From an uncultured Eubacteriales bacterium (lineage in GTDB: Bacteria > Bacillota > Clostridia > Peptostreptococcales > Anaerovoracaceae), in the NCBI GenBank assembly GCA_902803725.1, contig CADCRD010000234.1, positions 1 to 8,653 on the forward strand: a DNA stretch of 8,653 nt. Reading direction: 5' to 3'. Of the stretch, positions 5,952-8,653 are shown piece by piece (position 1 is the stretch's first letter; every line of letters starts with the position of its first letter). A program made the position numbers and the translations under genes. The notes below the pieces were generated by a model. The model saw nothing but the letters and a program-made list of their open reading frames with translations, ran no database searches and had not been told where the DNA came from.

Positions 5952-6884
5952 TTGGAAGCACTGATAAGACAACTGAAGGAACATATAGATGAAGAGAATA
6001 TAATAGCAAATGCCGATATGGCAGAACATACAACATTTAAATGCGGCGGAAAGGCGGATCTTTTGGTGATTCCGCAGTCGTATGACGAACTGAAACATAC
6101 GCTTCTTACTGTAGCGGACAGCGGCAGGGATTATTACATTCTGGGCAACGGCAGCAATATCCTTGTAAAAGACGGAGGATACAGAGGAATCATAATCAAA
6201 ACGATGTATGCTCTTCAGGGAATATATGTTGACTATGAAGAGGCTCAGATGTTCGTACAGTCAGGCGTACTGCTGTCGACAGCAGCCAGAACGGCAGCGC
6301 AGAACATGCTGTCGGGAATGGAATTCGCGGCAGGTATACCGGGTTCCGTTGGCGGTGCGGCTTATATGAACGCGGGAGCTTATGATGGTGAAATGAAAAA
6401 CATCATCACGAATGTCAGACTCATCTCAAGAGACGGCAGGCATGAATATACATACACAGTTGACGAGATGCAGTATGGTTACAGGCGCAGCGTGCTGTAC
6501 AACAGCGGCGACATCGTAGTCAGCATAATGCTGCAGCTGAAACAGGATGATCCTCATGAGGTCTTTGCCCGTATGGAAGAACTGGCAGCAAGAAGGAGCG
6601 ACAAACAGCCGCTGGAATTTCCCAGTGCAGGCAGCTTTTTCAAGAGACCGGAAGGACATTTTGCGGGCAAGCTGATAGAAGAAGCAGGGCTTCGCGGACT
6701 GACTGTTGGCGGCGCTCAGGTATCAGAAAAGCATTGTGGATTTGTGATCAACAAGGGCGGTGCAACGGCCAGTGACATCATAATGCTGATGCATCTGGTG
6801 CAGGCAAGTGTCAAAGAACAGTTCGGTGTCGATCTCGAACCGGAAGTAAGGATCATCGGCGAGGATCCGGAAGGACAGCAGTAA
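5952..6884 (+). CDS. murB: UDP-N-acetylenolpyruvoylglucosamine reductase
   Basis: FAD- and NADPH-dependent cytoplasmic enzyme that reduces UDP-GlcNAc-enolpyruvate to UDP-MurNAc, the second committed step of peptidoglycan precursor synthesis. The 310 residues fit the short (type II, B. subtilis-like) form. Visible: HTTFKCGGKAD (26-36), the FAD-binding GNGSN (65-69), AGIPGSVGGAAYMNAGAY (127-144), YGYRRS (175-180, with the conserved arginine 178), PSAGSFFKRP (224-233, catalytic serine 228) and LEPEVR (295-300, catalytic glutamate 298). The start is TTG at 5952, preceded by AAGGAAAGGG (5932-5941) 10 nt away. The first in-frame ATG is at codon 23 and would remove the normal N-terminus. First gene of the murB-PHP-rapZ-whiA run; 86 nt separate it from the next gene. 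Confidence 0.96.
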   Translation: MEALIRQLKEHIDEENIIANADMAEHTTFKCGGKADLLVIPQSYDELKHTLLTVADSGRDYYILGNGSNILVKDGGYRGIIIKTMYALQGIYVDYEEAQMFVQSGVLLSTAARTAAQNMLSGMEFAAGIPGSVGGAAYMNAGAYDGEMKNIITNVRLISRDGRHEYTYTVDEMQYGYRRSVLYNSGDIVVSIMLQLKQDDPHEVFARMEELAARRSDKQPLEFPSAGSFFKRPEGHFAGKLIEEAGLRGLTVGGAQVSEKHCGFVINKGGATASDIIMLMHLVQASVKEQFGVDLEPEVRIIGEDPEGQQ

Positions 6885-6897
6885 AGCAGAATTATGT

Positions 6898-6924
6898 TTG
6901 AAATCAAGCCGCCCCGGTTATAAT
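6898..6924 (+). promoter_or_regulatory. Possible internal promoter upstream of the PHP gene
   Basis: TTGAAA (6898-6903) and a perfect TATAAT (6919-6924), but separated by only 15 nt, shorter than the preferred 17. It lies in the 86-nt gap between murB and the PHP gene. If active, it would let PHP-rapZ-whiA be transcribed apart from murB. Confidence 0.3.
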
Positions 6925-6970
6925 CAGACTGAGAAACAGTATACAATAGTAATTTAAAGGGACAGAACTG

Positions 6971-7711
6971 ATGTATAAAATGACATTCGATTATCACACG
7001 CATACCATATATTCTCCGGGCCCTGTGCGGTCACATGGAAAGGGGACTCCGGAGGAAAATGTCAGGGCGGCGGTCAGTAAAGGGCTGAAGGGGATAGCAA
7101 TATCCGATCATGGACCGGGACATCTGACTTATGGTATCAAGAGAGAAAAAATCAGCGAGCTTCACAGAGAGATATTGAGGCTCAGAAAGGTATATCCTGA
7201 GATAGAAATATATATGTCCGTCGAAGCGAATATAGTTCAGGGAGGCAACTTCCTCGATGTCAGACCGGAAGAGTTTGCTCTGTTCGATTTCGTCCATGCC
7301 GGCTACCATTTCGGCGTGCGCAATGCGTTTGTTGTTTCGAACTTTATATATAATAAAGGACTTAACAAAGGTGAAAGGGAGAAGTTTGCCAGACGCAACA
7401 CGGACATCATCGTGAATGCGGTAATGAAAAACCGTCTGAAGATCCTGACTCATCCCGGAGATAAGGCGCCTGTCGAAATGAAGAGGATAGCCGCAGCCTG
7501 TGAAAAGACAGGCACATGGATGGAAGTCAATAACAGCCACGGTCATCTCGACATTGATGAACTGAAGATATGTGCACCGTATGATGTGAAGTTTGTCATC
7601 AGCAGTGATGCGCATAAACCTGAAAAAGTCGGTTCGTATGAAACTGCACTGGAGAGGATACTTGAAGCCGGGATCGATATTTCCCGGGTCGTCAATATTG
7701 AGAAAGTATGA
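6971..7711 (+). CDS. PHP-domain metal-dependent hydrolase (YcdX-like), substrate unknown
   Basis: 246-residue single-domain PHP (polymerase and histidinol phosphatase) protein. The metal-binding set is complete: HTH (His9, His11), SDHG (Asp46, His47), VEAN (Glu85), VHAGYH (His109, His113), THPG (His161) and SSDAH (Asp213, His215). This pattern predicts a trinuclear-metal phosphoesterase resembling E. coli YcdX and the PHP domains of DNA polymerase X. There is no polymerase domain and no signal peptide, so it should be a cytoplasmic hydrolase. AAAGGG (6956-6961) lies 9 nt before the ATG; a second ATG at codon 4 is possible but less well spaced. It sits between murB and rapZ, 42 nt before rapZ; I recall this order from other Clostridia. 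Histidinol phosphatase is a common automatic label but is not supported by any his gene nearby. Confidence 0.9.
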   Translation: MYKMTFDYHTHTIYSPGPVRSHGKGTPEENVRAAVSKGLKGIAISDHGPGHLTYGIKREKISELHREILRLRKVYPEIEIYMSVEANIVQGGNFLDVRPEEFALFDFVHAGYHFGVRNAFVVSNFIYNKGLNKGEREKFARRNTDIIVNAVMKNRLKILTHPGDKAPVEMKRIAAACEKTGTWMEVNNSHGHLDIDELKICAPYDVKFVISSDAHKPEKVGSYETALERILEAGIDISRVVNIEKV

Positions 7712-7753
7712 GTTCCGGGCAGAGATGTGATCAACGAATAAGGGGAAATCAAA

Positions 7754-8608
7754 ATGGAAGTAATCATTATTACGGGAATGAGCGGAGCAGGAAAGTCACA
7801 GGCGATAGATTGTCTTGAAGACAAGAATTATTATTGCGTCGATAATATGCCTCCGGCCCTGATGGAAAATTTCATAACCCTGGCAAACGGCAAAGGCTCG
7901 AATATCGATAAGGTGGCCTTTGTGCTTGACGTGCGCGGAGATGTCTTCGGCGGATTTGATGAAGCACTCAAAGACCTGAAGGATCACGATACTCCGTACA
8001 AGATCATTTTTCTGGAAGCCAGTGACGAGGTCATATTAAGAAGGTACAATGAGACCAGACGCGTCTATCCTGTGACCAAAGAGACTGCAACACTGGATGA
8101 CATCAAAAAAGAAAGAGAAGACCTGGCCCATATCAGACAGAAGGCTGATTTCATAATCGATACATCCAGTATGAAGGCCGCGCAGCTGAAGCAGGAGCTT
8201 TTGGATCTGCTGGCGGATGAATACACTGAAGAAACATTCGTTATCAATGTGATGTCGTTCGGCTATAAATATGGTATGCCGATCAATGCCGACATGGTAT
8301 TTGATATGAGATTTATTCCTAATCCGTTTTATGTTCCCAGCCTGAAGAGAGCGACCGGCAACAGTAAGAAGGTCCGCAACTTTGTGATGAGACACCTCGT
8401 GACACAGATGTTCATCAAGGATCTGGACAGCCTGGTGAACAATATCATCCCGTGTTATATGAAAGAGGGAAAGTACAACCTCAATATCGCCTTCGGCTGC
8501 ACCGGCGGACAGCATCGTTCCGTTGCCATGGCGAATGAGTTCGCCGAGCGTTTCGAACTGCAGGGTAAACAGGTGACACTGGAGCACAGAGACATCAGGA
8601 GAAAATAA
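7754..8608 (+). CDS. rapZ: RapZ/YvcJ-family nucleotide-binding protein
   Basis: 284 residues, normal length. The N-terminal P-loop domain has Walker A GMSGAGKS (8-15), then VDNMPP (29-34) and a Walker B-like VAFVLDVRG (54-62). The C-terminal RapZ domain carries NADMVFDMRFIPNPF and FGCTGGQHRS (247-256). In E. coli RapZ binds glucosamine-6-phosphate and directs decay of the GlmZ small RNA to control glucosamine-6-phosphate synthase. In B. subtilis the homologue YvcJ binds and hydrolyses nucleotides and affects competence; the RNA-adaptor role is not established in Gram-positives. The ribosome binding site AGGGG (7741-7745) is 8 nt before the ATG. The stop overlaps the whiA start by one base (TAATG), so the two are probably translated in a coupled way. 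Confidence 0.95.
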   Translation: MEVIIITGMSGAGKSQAIDCLEDKNYYCVDNMPPALMENFITLANGKGSNIDKVAFVLDVRGDVFGGFDEALKDLKDHDTPYKIIFLEASDEVILRRYNETRRVYPVTKETATLDDIKKEREDLAHIRQKADFIIDTSSMKAAQLKQELLDLLADEYTEETFVINVMSFGYKYGMPINADMVFDMRFIPNPFYVPSLKRATGNSKKVRNFVMRHLVTQMFIKDLDSLVNNIIPCYMKEGKYNLNIAFGCTGGQHRSVAMANEFAERFELQGKQVTLEHRDIRRK

Positions 8609-8653
8609 TGTCATTTGCAAGTGAAACAAAAAATGAACTTTCAAGGGTCATGC
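8608..8653 (+). CDS. whiA: WhiA, sporulation/cell-division regulator, 3' end cut by the window
   Basis: Only the first 15 codons are present, MSFASETKNELSRVM, which match the conserved WhiA N-terminus (MSFxSxxKxEL). WhiA is a Gram-positive DNA-binding protein with a LAGLIDADG-derived domain and a helix-turn-helix; in Streptomyces it drives sporulation genes and in B. subtilis it affects cell division. The ATG overlaps the rapZ stop by one base, with AGGAG at 8597-8601 upstream. The rapZ-whiA order is conserved across Bacillota and Actinobacteria, which supports the call despite the short stretch. Confidence 0.88.
   Translation, partial: MSFASETKNELSRVM

Noticed and set aside
5829..6098. 89-codon - strand frame rich in Phe, Leu and Tyr
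   Set aside because: It overlaps the murB start and leader; the hydrophobicity comes from reading A-rich DNA in reverse.
7031..7615. 194-codon - strand frame
   Set aside because: It is antisense to the PHP gene, which has full metal-site motifs and a ribosome binding site.
8036..8644. 202-codon - strand frame
   Set aside because: It is antisense to rapZ and whiA, whose sequences are strongly conserved.

Overview
The window reads as chromosomal DNA from a low-to-mid GC Bacillota, most likely a gut-type Clostridia relative. The main grounds are the murB / PHP hydrolase / rapZ / whiA run (WhiA marks Gram-positives), strong GGAGG-type ribosome binding sites, AT-rich intergenic DNA and a Gram-positive style ARG box. 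Genus-level placement is not possible by eye. No rRNA, tRNA, CRISPR array, transposase or integrase was seen.

Layout. (1) 1-1239, + strand: 3' part of a uracil permease (NCS2 family), followed by a hairpin terminator at 1349-1408. (2) 1240-1644: intergenic DNA with the terminator, two overlapping palindromes and a good extended -10 promoter that should drive the next gene. (3) 1645-2517, + strand: an orphan gene fusing an N-terminal helix-turn-helix to a Uma2-type PD-(D/E)XK nuclease-like domain. (4) 2553-2591: strong hairpin between convergent genes. (5) 5230 down to 2647, - strand: argG then argH, the last two steps of arginine synthesis. The two frames overlap by 50 nt and the argH ribosome binding site lies inside argG. 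Upstream is a sigma-A-like promoter with a consensus ARG box just past the predicted start of transcription. (6) 5231-5951: a 721-nt divergent intergenic region with the arg control region, a long imperfect hairpin, a promoter pointing to murB and a roughly 45-bp tandem repeat. (7) 5952 to the end, + strand: murB (TTG start), a PHP-domain metal hydrolase, rapZ and the first codons of whiA.

How the genes work together. ArgG and ArgH convert citrulline plus aspartate to arginine plus fumarate, and the ARG box points to repression by ArgR/AhrC when arginine is plentiful. The murB to whiA block joins peptidoglycan precursor synthesis (MurB) to two cell-envelope and division regulators (RapZ, WhiA); the PHP enzyme between them has no assigned substrate. 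The uracil permease and the HTH-Uma2 gene look like separate transcription units.

Most of the window is conserved housekeeping DNA. No convincing new multi-gene system is visible. The items most worth a second look are the HTH-Uma2 fusion, the argG/argH dual-coding overlap, the PHP protein in the rapZ/whiA block and the structured, repeat-bearing argG-murB intergenic region.
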